NCBI RefSeq assembly: GCF_032714615.1
Contig: NZ_JAWDKA010000001.1
Span: 282,000 to 345,999, forward strand
Direction of reading: 5' to 3'
DNA: 64,000 bases
Origin: Methanorbis furvi
GTDB lineage: Archaea; Halobacteriota; Methanomicrobia; Methanomicrobiales; Methanocorpusculaceae
The notes beneath the pieces were generated by a model. The model saw nothing but the letters and a program-made list of their open reading frames with translations. It was not told the origin of the DNA and searched no databases. This document shows, piece after piece, positions 42,803 through 51,102 of the stretch (within the stretch, counting starts at the first letter, position 1; every line of letters begins with the position of its first letter). Made by a program: the position numbers and the translations under genes.

Positions 42803-44767
42803 ATGAAATCACGCGATATTGCACTGGTCGGCATACTGCTTGCTGCCGGTGCCATCGCCCGGTACATCTCCCTGTTTGTCCCGGGAGCAATTGTTGCAAA
42901 CCTAACGATTGCCTTCTACTGCCTTGCGATCATCCTTGTCGTCCCGAAGTTCCGGGAAGCACTCGGCATCGGCCTTGTGGCCGGTATCATCTGTGCGGTC
43001 TTCTCGCACTCCATATTTCCTCTCGGAAACCTCATCTCCGAACCCATCGGTGCGGTCGTCTGTCTTGCGGTCTATAAACTGATCAAAGATCACACCAGAC
43101 TCGCTCCGGCAATTGCGACCGCAATCGCAACTCCTGCGAGCGGCTTCACCTTCATCGGCATCACCTGCTGCGTTATGCTGGCAACAGCTCCGGACGCAAC
43201 TGTTGGAACAGTGCTTGCATTTGCCGTCGCCATGGTTCCAATCGTTGCGAGCGCCGCAGTTGTCAACACAATCATCGCCCAGATAATTGCAATGCCGGCA
43301 ACCGCCGTCATGCAGAAAACCCGCAGCGTCACCGCCTCCCCGCACACAACGCCTGCCCCGACCAATGCTCCGATAGTTCTCGATCATGTCGGTTTCACCT
43401 ATCAGGCATCAGACGTTCCGTCGCTTCGCGACATCTCACTCTCCTTTGCGAAAGGTGAGTTCGTCGTGGTAACCGGCCCGTCCGGTGCCGGCAAGACCAC
43501 GTTTGCCCGTGCGGTTTCAGGAGTTCTCATCCACGCCTACGGCGGCGACCTTACCGGCTCGATTGCAATCGCCGGAAAGTATGCTGATGAGTACGAGGAT
43601 GTGACCGCTCTCTCAAAAGAGGTCGGTATGGTCTTCGATGACGCGGACGCACAGCTGATCTTCACCACCGTCGAAGAAGAAATTCTCACCGCTCTTGAGA
43701 CTCGCGGACTCTCCGCAGATGAGGTCGCACAAAAGCTGGATGAGATCTACAAAGTTACCTGCACCGGTCATCTCAAGGACCGGGCACCGCACGCCCTCTC
43801 CGGCGGACAGAAACAGCGTGTCGCAATGGCTGCTGCCCTTTCCCGCGAAACCCCAATTCTCGTACTTGACGAGGCAACGTCCGAGCTTGACAAGAATGCA
43901 CGCCGTCAGGTCTACACACTCCTTCGGAGCCTGACCGACCGCGGCCACATCGTCGTTCTCGTCGAACACATGACTGATGAAACGCTTGACTTTGCCACCA
44001 GAATGATCCGGCTTGATGCAGGAAAAATTGTCTACGACGGAGTGCCCGCGGCCGATAACCTCTCCTTCGCGAAAATCCCGAAGACCCCTGCCGGCACGGA
44101 GACTGTCCTTGCGGCAGAGTCTCTGACCCACCGCTTCGGCGACGTGCTTGCGCTTGACAACGTCTCTCTCACCTTTGCGAAAGGTGAGATTGTTGCAGTC
44201 CTCGGTGAAAACGGATCGGGCAAGACGACCCTCGTCAAACACTTGAACGGACTTCTCCGGCCTGACGCTGGCAGAGTTCTTCTGAATGGTTCAGACATCA
44301 TCGAAAAATCCGTCTCCGAGATTGCAAAAACCGTCGGCCTTGTGTTCCAGAATCCTGACACCATGCTGTTTGAGAACACCTGCGAGAAAGAGATCCTCTT
44401 TGGTCTCAAAAATATCGGCAACCCTGACCCTGCCGCAGCGCTTTCAGCGCTCGCGACGGTCGGTCTTGCCGGAAAAGCGCAGGTCAACCCCCGCCACTTA
44501 AGCCGCGGCGAGCGGCAGAGGCTGGCTCTTGCCTGTGTGCTTGCGATGGATCAGCAGATTGTTATCATGGATGAACCGACCACGGGCCTTGATATGCAGG
44601 AGTCGTATGAGATTATGCAGGTCTTAACCGGCATGAGAAACAATGGCAAAACCATTCTGATGGTTACGCACAACCCCTCGCTTGCCGAGATGTTTGCCGA
44701 CAGAATTGTTGAGATGGAGATCGGGCACGTGACAAAAGTTCGTGCGTCCGCAAATGGAGGTGCGTGA
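42803..44767 (+). CDS. ECF transporter: S component fused to two ATPase domains
   Basis: 654 residues. Residues 1-172 are a six-helix membrane S component (IALVGILLAAGAIARYISLF...), fused by a Pro/Thr-rich linker to ATPase 1 (~190-415: Walker A GPSGAGKTT at 225-233, signature ALSGGQKQR at 331-339, LVLDEAT) and ATPase 2 (~432-645: GENGSGKTT at 468-476, signature HLSRGERQR, IIMDEPTTG). In ATPase 1 the Q-loop glutamine is replaced (VFDDADAQ against VFQNPDTM in ATPase 2). Usually these are separate EcfS, EcfA and EcfA' chains. Together with 44770 it takes up a vitamin, trace metal or amino acid; substrate unknown. Confidence 0.9.
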   Translation: MKSRDIALVGILLAAGAIARYISLFVPGAIVANLTIAFYCLAIILVVPKFREALGIGLVAGIICAVFSHSIFPLGNLISEPIGAVVCLAVYKLIKDHTRLAPAIATAIATPASGFTFIGITCCVMLATAPDATVGTVLAFAVAMVPIVASAAVVNTIIAQIIAMPATAVMQKTRSVTASPHTTPAPTNAPIVLDHVGFTYQASDVPSLRDISLSFAKGEFVVVTGPSGAGKTTFARAVSGVLIHAYGGDLTGSIAIAGKYADEYEDVTALSKEVGMVFDDADAQLIFTTVEEEILTALETRGLSADEVAQKLDEIYKVTCTGHLKDRAPHALSGGQKQRVAMAAALSRETPILVLDEATSELDKNARRQVYTLLRSLTDRGHIVVLVEHMTDETLDFATRMIRLDAGKIVYDGVPAADNLSFAKIPKTPAGTETVLAAESLTHRFGDVLALDNVSLTFAKGEIVAVLGENGSGKTTLVKHLNGLLRPDAGRVLLNGSDIIEKSVSEIAKTVGLVFQNPDTMLFENTCEKEILFGLKNIGNPDPAAALSALATVGLAGKAQVNPRHLSRGERQRLALACVLAMDQQIVIMDEPTTGLDMQESYEIMQVLTGMRNNGKTILMVTHNPSLAEMFADRIVEMEIGHVTKVRASANGGA

Positions 44768-44769
44768 AA

Positions 44770-45534
44770 ATGGAAGACATTATGCAGTATATCCCAGGCA
44801 ACCGGTTTGTTCACCGCTTGTCACCGATGACGAAGATCGTCTTCGCTGTCGGCATGATGTTTGCCGCAATCTTCACCACGAACCTTGCGATCCTCGCAGG
44901 ACTGATCGCAGTCGTGCTGATAGTTGCAGCTGCCGGCGGTCTCTTCAAGGTTCTGCTTCGTCAGGTTCCGCTGCTGATCATCCTCGGCCTCGCACTGGTC
45001 GTGCTGACGGTCCTCACGAACGCCACGGGAGAAGTCATCGTCTATCTGCTGCCGAACAATCTGCTGCCAATAACAACCGGAGCAATTCTCTTCGCAGTGC
45101 AGATGGCTCTGCGGTTTGCGGTGCTTATATTTGCCTTCCAGCTGCTGGTCATCTCGACACAACCGCGTGATCTGGTGAATGCCCTCTACACTCTGCGGAT
45201 TCCGGGCGACTATGCGCTGATGTTCCTGATTGCCATCCGGTTTATCCCGACGCTTCAGAGAGAAGGCGCACGAATCAATGAGGCCCAGCTCTCCCGCGGC
45301 TACTTCCCGGGCGGAGGAATTGTCGGAAAACTCAAGCAGCTCGGCCCTGTCATGCTTCCTTTGATGCTGAACTCGCTTGCAAAAGCTGACACCCTTGGGT
45401 TAACGATCGATATGCGTGGTTACCGCCTGGCTTCTGAGTACCGGAGAAAACTGGAGTATCATCTTGCAGACGCAGGCATGATCATTCTGGTGATTGCGGT
45501 GCTCGCCGGCGTTGCGGCGATAACCTTCCTCTAA
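44770..45534 (+). CDS. ecfT: ECF transporter transmembrane component EcfT
   Basis: 254 residues from ATG 44770 (MEDIMQYIPGNRFVHRLSPMTKI), 7 bases after the ribosome site GGAGGT at 44757; a GTG at 44764 overlaps that site. Six membrane segments and the EcfT coupling helices with small-Arg-Gly motifs: EAQLSRGYF and DMRGYR (the second Ala-Arg-Gly is Met-Arg-Gly). The typical PRDLVNALYTLRIPGDYALMFLIAIRFIPTLQREGARINEAQ precedes the first, quoted in part. It is coupled by overlap to the S-A-A' fusion and forms the transport channel scaffold with it. Confidence 0.9.
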   Translation: MEDIMQYIPGNRFVHRLSPMTKIVFAVGMMFAAIFTTNLAILAGLIAVVLIVAAAGGLFKVLLRQVPLLIILGLALVVLTVLTNATGEVIVYLLPNNLLPITTGAILFAVQMALRFAVLIFAFQLLVISTQPRDLVNALYTLRIPGDYALMFLIAIRFIPTLQREGARINEAQLSRGYFPGGGIVGKLKQLGPVMLPLMLNSLAKADTLGLTIDMRGYRLASEYRRKLEYHLADAGMIILVIAVLAGVAAITFL

Positions 45535-45545
45535 AAATTTTTTTT

Positions 45546-45971
45546 ATGATTCGTCAGTTCTGCTTTTCAGATACGGATGCGGTGATGAAAATATGGCTTG
45601 ATGCAAGCATCACGGCGCATGATTTTCTTTCTCCTGCTTACTGGCAGGAACAGTTTTTTGTTGTGCGGGATCAGTACCTGCCGATCTCAGAGACGTATGT
45701 TTTTGTCGAGGATGATCTCATCCGCGGTTTTGTCAGCATTCTTGATGGGGACACGGTCGGCGCACTTTTTGTTGCGCCAAGTTTTCAGCGGCATGGCGTC
45801 GGCTCTGCACTGATTCGTTATGTGCAGGAGATCAAAAGAGATCTCACGCTGTGTGTGTACGTGGAAAATATTGCTGCAAAAATATTTTATGAAAAATTGG
45901 GTTTTGTAATTTTGTTGCGCCGCACGACCGAGACCGGCCATGATGAGTACGTGATGCGGTTTTGTGAATAA
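45546..45971 (+). CDS. GNAT N-acetyltransferase (YiaC-like)
   Basis: 141 residues. Acetyl-CoA binding strand-loop ALFVAPSFQRHGVGSALIRYV (~77-97) with the R/Q-x-x-G-x-G/A pattern, the typical end LCVYVENIAAKIFYEKLGFVILLRRT, and a Trp/His-rich N-terminal substrate part (MKIWLDASITAHDF). Single-domain acetyltransferase of small molecules or a protein N-terminus; substrate unknown. Only 11 bases after ecfT, so possibly in the same transcript. Confidence 0.85.
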   Translation: MIRQFCFSDTDAVMKIWLDASITAHDFLSPAYWQEQFFVVRDQYLPISETYVFVEDDLIRGFVSILDGDTVGALFVAPSFQRHGVGSALIRYVQEIKRDLTLCVYVENIAAKIFYEKLGFVILLRRTTETGHDEYVMRFCE

Positions 45972-45974
45972 TTT

Positions 45975-46110
45975 TTTTGGCTTGAATTTTTATTTGTGAT
46001 TCATGAAAAAAATTCACTCGATTTTTTTTTTTAAAATTTTTTTTCAATAGGAATTATGAAATGTGATGCTGCAAAAAATTTCGTTTATTTTTTTTTTCTG
46101 AAAAAAATTG
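45975..46110. terminator. T-tract-rich convergent intergenic region
   Basis: ATTTTTTTTTTTAAAATTTT at ~46021 and TTTATTTTTTTTTTCTGAAA at ~46083 lie between the convergent genes 45546 and 46132. They look like terminators for both directions. Confidence 0.5.
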
Positions 46111-46131
46111 CGAGTGACAGATGTCAACGCC

Positions 46132-47025
46132 CTATAACTCAGCTCTGACGTTCTTCACCGCTTCGCACATATTCGCGAGCTTCGCAAATGCCACCTCAGG
46201 CGTCAGCATCCGCAGCCCGCAGTCTGGATCGATCAAAATATTCTCAGCCCCGAACGACTCCACACACAACCGCACGCGTTTCTCGATCTCCTCGACCGAC
46301 TCGACTTGCGTCTCTGAACTTTTCACGCAACCGCATCCGATCTTTTTGTTCCGCAGATCATGACGCGAGATGTCGGAGAGATTCTCAGGACTCACCGAGT
46401 ACTCGAAATCGATCACATCCACCGGCAGCCGCGTCCACTCCGACGAGACCGTATTCAGCCGGCCGCAGGTGTGAATGCAGGTCGGTGTCTCGATACCTTT
46501 GAAAATAATCTTCAGTGCTTCCTTTGCCGTCTCAATATCCATCGCACCGGTCGAGAGAATCGGTTCATCCACCTGAATCATGTAGACGCCGGTCGCCGCA
46601 AGAAACTTCGCTTCAGAGTGCAGGGCCGCTGCAAGATCCAGCACCAGCTCCTCGCGGTCGCGGTAGGAAGGAGTCTCAATCTTCAGCGCATACGCGAGAG
46701 TACACGGTCCGGTCAAAATTCCCTTCACATACTTTGTCTGCGTCAGAGCATATCTGGTGTCTGCGACCGTGATCGGTTTTTCTGAAATACCGATGGGTCC
46801 TATCACCGTATTTCCGTTGATGCCCGGAAGCTTTGAGACAAACGCCTGCACCATATCGGCCCGCACCTGTCCATCCGAGATGATATCAACGCCTGCTCTC
46901 AGCTGTTCGGCAACCGCAAACTTCACTGCATGTTTGTAGGGATCAACCAGACCGAGAAAGCCGGAACCTTTCACGCATGGAAAGGAACCGACAACTGTTG
47001 TCGGAAGAAGTTTCGGGAGCTGCAT
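46132..47025 (-). CDS. Core-type cobalamin-independent methionine synthase (archaeal MetE homologue)
   Basis: 297 residues from ATG 47025 (MQLPKLLPTTVVGSFP); the longer frame enters a family A palindrome. It corresponds only to the catalytic half of bacterial MetE. Zinc ligands are visible as His185 and Cys187 (CIHTCGR) and Cys269 (DPDCGLR); the VVGSFP start, GPCTLAYAL and QVDEPILSTG blocks are typical. Archaeal core MetE proteins methylate homocysteine using a corrinoid-bound methyl group, not methyltetrahydrofolate. Stands alone on the minus strand. Confidence 0.9.
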   Translation of the reverse strand: MQLPKLLPTTVVGSFPCVKGSGFLGLVDPYKHAVKFAVAEQLRAGVDIISDGQVRADMVQAFVSKLPGINGNTVIGPIGISEKPITVADTRYALTQTKYVKGILTGPCTLAYALKIETPSYRDREELVLDLAAALHSEAKFLAATGVYMIQVDEPILSTGAMDIETAKEALKIIFKGIETPTCIHTCGRLNTVSSEWTRLPVDVIDFEYSVSPENLSDISRHDLRNKKIGCGCVKSSETQVESVEEIEKRVRLCVESFGAENILIDPDCGLRMLTPEVAFAKLANMCEAVKNVRAEL

Positions 47026-47092
47026 ATCTACAGCATACGGGAGGGAACATAAAAAAAGTTTGGGTTTCGTCAGGCTTTGTGCATTACGTTCT

Positions 47093-47347
47093 GCTCCGCC
47101 CACGGAGCACACAGAACACACGGAAATCTCACAGAAAAAACATCACTGAGCAGACGTGAACATCACGGAAATGAATTATTTTAGATTTCCATGCGATGTC
47201 ACAAAATATTTCGTGAAATTTTTTTTCGAAAAACGAATTAGATTTTTTTGTTGTATCAATGTTTTAGAGTTCCGTGTTGTTCACGTCTGCTCAGTGATGT
47301 TTTTTTCCGTGAAATTTCCGTGTGCTCCGTTTTTCCGTGGGCGGAGC
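47093..47347. repeat. Family A palindromic element, copy 6 (long-loop subtype)
   Basis: CTGCTCCGCCCACGGAGCAC on the left, CCGTTTTTCCGTGGGCGGAG on the right, and a centre with GATGTCACAAAATATTTCGT and TTTTTTTGTTGTATCAATGT shared with copy 4. The right flank AACATGCGAATCGTGGGC recurs at copies 3 and 10. Confidence 0.9.
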
Positions 47348-47412
47348 AGTGGTCAGGCCACAAACATGCGAATCGTGGGCAACACAAAAAAATTTCGCGG
47401 AGGGAACCCCCC

Positions 47413-48117
47413 TCAACTATAGACCAGCATCTTCACAAACATCCAGGGCTGCAGCGAGACGTAGAGAATCAGAAGCGACACAACAATGGTCACAACAAAC
47501 ACCACAACATTCCAGCGGAGAATCTTTCTGCCGTCAAGCGGGCCCACCGGCAGCATGTTGAAGAATGCCAGCATCGCATTTACCTGGAAACCGATCATTC
47601 CCAGATAGAACAGGAATCCGGGAACCGTGAACTGACTAATCTCAGCCCCGCCCATAACAATACCTGCAATCATGCAGATAAAAAACGGAACTGCAAGAAT
47701 CAGATTTATCGCAGGACCCGCAAAAGAGATGATACCATTCTCTTTCTTGGTCATCTCGCGTCCGGCAGTATTGATCAGCGTTGCTCCGGGCGCGGCAAAC
47801 ACAATACCGGTCACCACCGCAATGACGACTGCGAGCAGCAGCATCTGTGTGTTCTTGCGAAACTCTGCCCAGTAACCGTATCTGATTGCCGCAAACTTGT
47901 GCGCCATCTCATGCAGAACAAAAGACAGCCCGACCGTTATGACTGCAACAATAAACGTCAGCGCAAGCGTGTCGATCGAAATTTTAGTAAAGTCGGTGAC
48001 AAACGCAATGCCCCCTGAGATACCGAGCGTGAATGCGACCGCAAGACAGAACCATGCAATCAGCAGGTCCCGCTTTTCAAACGGAGAGATCTTTTCAAGA
48101 AGACTCAAGTTACTCAC
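47413..48117 (-). CDS. Site-2 protease-like membrane metalloprotease (M50)
   Basis: 234 residues from GTG 48117, which overlaps the aconitase-X stop (GTGAGTAA). Zinc motif VLHEMAHKFAA (H69-E70-x2-H73) in the second of six membrane segments and the second zinc-ligand region FFNMLPVGPLDGRKIL (~193-208) are intact. M50 proteases cut within membranes, often releasing regulators. Last gene of the five-gene operon; its link to isoprenoid genes is unexplained. It is tempting as a processor of the membrane-tethered regulators in this window, but that is speculation. Confidence 0.87.
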   Translation of the reverse strand: MSNLSLLEKISPFEKRDLLIAWFCLAVAFTLGISGGIAFVTDFTKISIDTLALTFIVAVITVGLSFVLHEMAHKFAAIRYGYWAEFRKNTQMLLLAVVIAVVTGIVFAAPGATLINTAGREMTKKENGIISFAGPAINLILAVPFFICMIAGIVMGGAEISQFTVPGFLFYLGMIGFQVNAMLAFFNMLPVGPLDGRKILRWNVVVFVVTIVVSLLILYVSLQPWMFVKMLVYS

Positions 48118-49294
48118 CGCACCCCACACGCACACACTCCTCCAGCGTTCCCATCCGCGGAGTCACACCACACATTCCGGGCAGGTACGAAAACGCCTTG
48201 CCCGAGTTGGTCATAACACTTCCCGTGTGATCCATTAACGGTGAGACCACCATACAGGTATCAGGCACCACTTTTGCTCCTGCCTTCTCAATCACCATAA
48301 GATCTGTTGCGCAGGACGCCCGCATCTCTTCAGCGATGAACACATAAAACGGCATCACCGTTTTTTTGCCGGAAAGCAGCTGGGCAACGCGTGCCACCTC
48401 CTCCTTTGACAGATGCGGACAGCCGACCGCAACAGCTGTTACCTCAAGATCAGCGAACACATTCAGCACGTCTGCAACCTCGATCGTGACAACCTCACGC
48501 TCGTCCTCGGCGATGTGTTTCTTGAAGAACGGGAACCTTGACTCAGGCGTAATCCCGTTCACATGATAGAGTGCGACCGCTCCTGACGCAGCCATTGCCG
48601 CGCCAAGACTCTTCAGCATATCACGGTTCGGTCTGATGTCCATGAACAGAGGAATTCTGTTGCCGGCAACTCCGCCCGCAACAACACCGAGCGCACCGTA
48701 CTCGGCATTCGTCCAGTTTTTCGCGGCTTCTGGGTCGTCCAAGCGGAACTCAATCTGCGGCAGCCGGTTTTTCACAATATGCAGACCGTACTCAGGCGTC
48801 TTGCCGGTCAGGGCAGCCGCAAGAGCGGAGGGTCCGCCCTCGCGGTTCGTTCGTGCACCAAGCACCGAGTTTGCGTAGCTGACTGCTGAGGACTCGGACC
48901 ATGCAAGATGATCGCCGCGCTCAACAATGCTGAAGTAGTACGGCGTGCAGGTACAAGTCGGCCGGATGCCGAGCCTGACGTATGCCTCGTTTACCTGCTT
49001 CTGCTTCTCGGCAAAACTTGCCGGAATGCCGAGTTCCTCCCATCCTTCGCGGGGCATGCCGATCGGATTTAAGAATGCCGGCACAACTGCCTTCGCATCA
49101 ATACTTGACAGCCACTCAAGACCGGCATCGCCAATCGTTTTGAACGAAGCTCCGGAGACCTGCACACTCTTTACCGGAATAAAGCGTTCGGCATCGTAGA
49201 TTTTCCCGAGAGCCAGTAAAATCTCCATCATCTTCTGACGGCTCTCGCCGTGTTCGCCGTTCAGCAGCGCCTGATCGTACGTATCCAGTTCCAT
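48110..49294 (-). CDS. Aconitase X large subunit (probable phosphomevalonate dehydratase)
   Basis: 394 residues from ATG 49294, five bases after AAGGAG. DUF521/aconitase-X features: KMMEILLALGKIYDAERFIP, PTCTCTPYYF with cluster cysteines, WSESSAVSYANSVLGARTNREGG, and VAVGCPHLS with another Cys. In archaea this family with a small DUF126 subunit dehydrates 5-phosphomevalonate to trans-anhydromevalonate 5-phosphate. The small subunit is not in this window. The neighbours upstream, UbiD and UbiX homologues, supply the next step and its cofactor, which strongly supports this role. Iron-sulfur enzyme, cytosolic. Confidence 0.9.
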   Translation of the reverse strand: MELDTYDQALLNGEHGESRQKMMEILLALGKIYDAERFIPVKSVQVSGASFKTIGDAGLEWLSSIDAKAVVPAFLNPIGMPREGWEELGIPASFAEKQKQVNEAYVRLGIRPTCTCTPYYFSIVERGDHLAWSESSAVSYANSVLGARTNREGGPSALAAALTGKTPEYGLHIVKNRLPQIEFRLDDPEAAKNWTNAEYGALGVVAGGVAGNRIPLFMDIRPNRDMLKSLGAAMAASGAVALYHVNGITPESRFPFFKKHIAEDEREVVTIEVADVLNVFADLEVTAVAVGCPHLSKEEVARVAQLLSGKKTVMPFYVFIAEEMRASCATDLMVIEKAGAKVVPDTCMVVSPLMDHTGSVMTNSGKAFSYLPGMCGVTPRMGTLEECVRVGCGE

Positions 49295-49307
49295 TTTCAC
49301 TCCTTAC

Positions 49308-50552
49308 TTATTCATTCCAGTCAGCACGGATAAACTCATCCTCATGCCCGAGTTCCATCGTCGCGTCAATACCCATCTTCACGTTCATGCCGTCACCGAT
49401 TCTGCACGGGTCAAGTGAACTGCCGCGAACGCCTGCGATGATCATCACATCCTGATCCGCACGCACGCGTGTTGCGATAGCAAACTCCACATCGTTCGGG
49501 TCATAGATGTTGATGTCTTCGTCAACGACGACGACATGCTTCAGTGAGGTGTGGGCGGCGAACGCTGCCATGATCACATTTTTGCCGTCGCCGTTGGTCA
49601 TCTTTTTTACCTGCACGACTGCATGGAAATAGCCTGCGCCTCCGGGCGTCAGGTACACGTCGCGAACGTTCGTCACGTTTGCTGCGGCCTGATAAATTCT
49701 CGGCTCGTACGGTGCACCCATCAGCATCTTGTGTTCTGCGCCTGCCGGCACAATGCCGTGATAGATGAAGTCAGGTTTGCATGCCATGCCTTCGAGTTCG
49801 ATCACCGGTTGCATGCGGATGGGATCATACGTTCCGCTGATGTCAACGAACGGCCCCTCTTCATGAAGCTCCGCAGTCATGTAGCCGTAGAGCACAATCT
49901 CTGCGTCCGGCACACGGATGCCGTTCGGACATTCATAGAGCGGCATGTCCTTGCCGAGAATTTCTGCTGCATACGCCATCTCCTTTCCTTCCGGCACGCG
50001 GGTGCATGCGGCAAACGTTACCGCAGGATGAGCTCCAATCGTTATTGCGATCGGGAGTTTTTTGCCGGCAGCCTTTGCCTGCTGAAGCAGCTTGTAGGTA
50101 TGGCGGCCTTCCACAATTCTTCCGATCAGATGCGTGTCGTCAAGTACCTCCAGCCGGTGAATCGAGGCGTTCTCCACACCATTGAATGCGGAGAAGACCA
50201 CGCCGGACGTCAGGTATCTGCCGGCGTCTTTGGGGAAGTGCTTCATGATTGGGAGTGCCGAAAGTTTTGCCGGAACAAACGTGAGTTTTCCTGCGTCATG
50301 GGTTTTCCCTGAGTAGGTGCAGGCGGCAAGCGTCTTCACGAGTTTTTCCTCAGGAATATTCAGCGCAACCGAGAGACTCCTGCGGTCGAAGATCGTGTTC
50401 ATCACACATTTGTGTCCGTCGCAGTTGTGGAAGTAGAGCATCTTCTTACTGTTGTAGTAGGCCTGCTTCGGTGCTTCGTATACTGAAGAGACTGGTTCAG
50501 ATATCTCCTCGACCAGTCCGTTGGCAATCATTCGTTTGATAAATTCTCTCAT
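49308..50552 (-). CDS. UbiD-family decarboxylase (probable anhydromevalonate phosphate decarboxylase)
   Basis: 414 residues from ATG 50552, which overlaps the ubiX stop as ATGA; a GTG 9 bases upstream is possible. Shorter than bacterial UbiD (~490). Typical blocks: NLPEEKLVK-like N-part, ITIGAHPAVTFAACTRVPEGKEMAYAAE, ETAELHEEGPFVDISGTY-like MTAELHEEGPFVDISG, and HTSLKHVVVVDEDINIYDPNDVEFAIATRV with acidic active-site residues. Uses prenylated FMN made by the UbiX next door. In the archaeal mevalonate route this enzyme makes isopentenyl phosphate from anhydromevalonate phosphate. Confidence 0.9.
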   Translation of the reverse strand: MREFIKRMIANGLVEEISEPVSSVYEAPKQAYYNSKKMLYFHNCDGHKCVMNTIFDRRSLSVALNIPEEKLVKTLAACTYSGKTHDAGKLTFVPAKLSALPIMKHFPKDAGRYLTSGVVFSAFNGVENASIHRLEVLDDTHLIGRIVEGRHTYKLLQQAKAAGKKLPIAITIGAHPAVTFAACTRVPEGKEMAYAAEILGKDMPLYECPNGIRVPDAEIVLYGYMTAELHEEGPFVDISGTYDPIRMQPVIELEGMACKPDFIYHGIVPAGAEHKMLMGAPYEPRIYQAAANVTNVRDVYLTPGGAGYFHAVVQVKKMTNGDGKNVIMAAFAAHTSLKHVVVVDEDINIYDPNDVEFAIATRVRADQDVMIIAGVRGSSLDPCRIGDGMNVKMGIDATMELGHEDEFIRADWNE

Positions 50553-51097
50553 TCTTTCCACCGTGATCCAAGTGTATGGGAAATTCCGCAGTGATCCAGT
50601 ACGCGGGCGGCGATCATGTCGGCGAGATCATTGATCGTCTCCGGATGCGTGTAGAGCGGAGGGGAGGCAGGCATGATGACCGCTCCCGCGTCATGTGCGG
50701 CAAGCATATTGACTAAATGCACCCGGGAATACGGAGTCTCCCGAGGTACAAGAATCAGTTTTCTGCGCTCTTTGAGGCAGACGTCTGCGGCGCGGGAGAT
50801 CAGTGTTGCTCCGTAACCGCCTGCAATTGAGGCGAGGCTCTTCATGCTGCATGGAATAACGACCATGGCATCAAACAAAAACGAGCCGCTCGCAATGCCT
50901 GCGGCAAGGTCGCAGTTTTCTTCATACTGAACCGGGTAGCCGGAAAGGTCGACCTCTTCGAGGCGAGCGACGGTTCTTGCGGTGTCGGAGATTATCAGAT
51001 ACACTTCGACGCCGTCCGTTTTCGTGAGGGCTTCAATAAGCCGTTTTGCGTACAGCGTACCGGAAGCTCCGGTAACTCCGACAACGATCCGCTTCAT
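50549..51097 (-). CDS. ubiX: Flavin prenyltransferase UbiX
   Basis: 182 residues, full length. MKRIVVGVTGASGTLYAKRL (1-20) is the FMN phosphate loop; VVIPCSMKSLASIAGGYG (~79-96) and LVPRETPYSRVHLVNMLAAHDAGAVIMPASPPLY are the family blocks (quoted in part). It attaches a dimethylallyl group to FMN to give prFMN for UbiD enzymes. Coupled to the UbiD gene by ATGA overlap and 5 bases after the HD gene. Its DMAP substrate is itself an isoprenoid. Confidence 0.94.
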   Translation of the reverse strand: MKRIVVGVTGASGTLYAKRLIEALTKTDGVEVYLIISDTARTVARLEEVDLSGYPVQYEENCDLAAGIASGSFLFDAMVVIPCSMKSLASIAGGYGATLISRAADVCLKERRKLILVPRETPYSRVHLVNMLAAHDAGAVIMPASPPLYTHPETINDLADMIAARVLDHCGISHTLGSRWKE

Positions 51098-51102
51098 CTC
51101 TC

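Noticed and set aside
46132..47121. Longer start of the methionine synthase at 47121
   Set aside because: The extra 32 residues run into a family A palindrome; the conserved start is MQLPKLLPTTVVGSFP.
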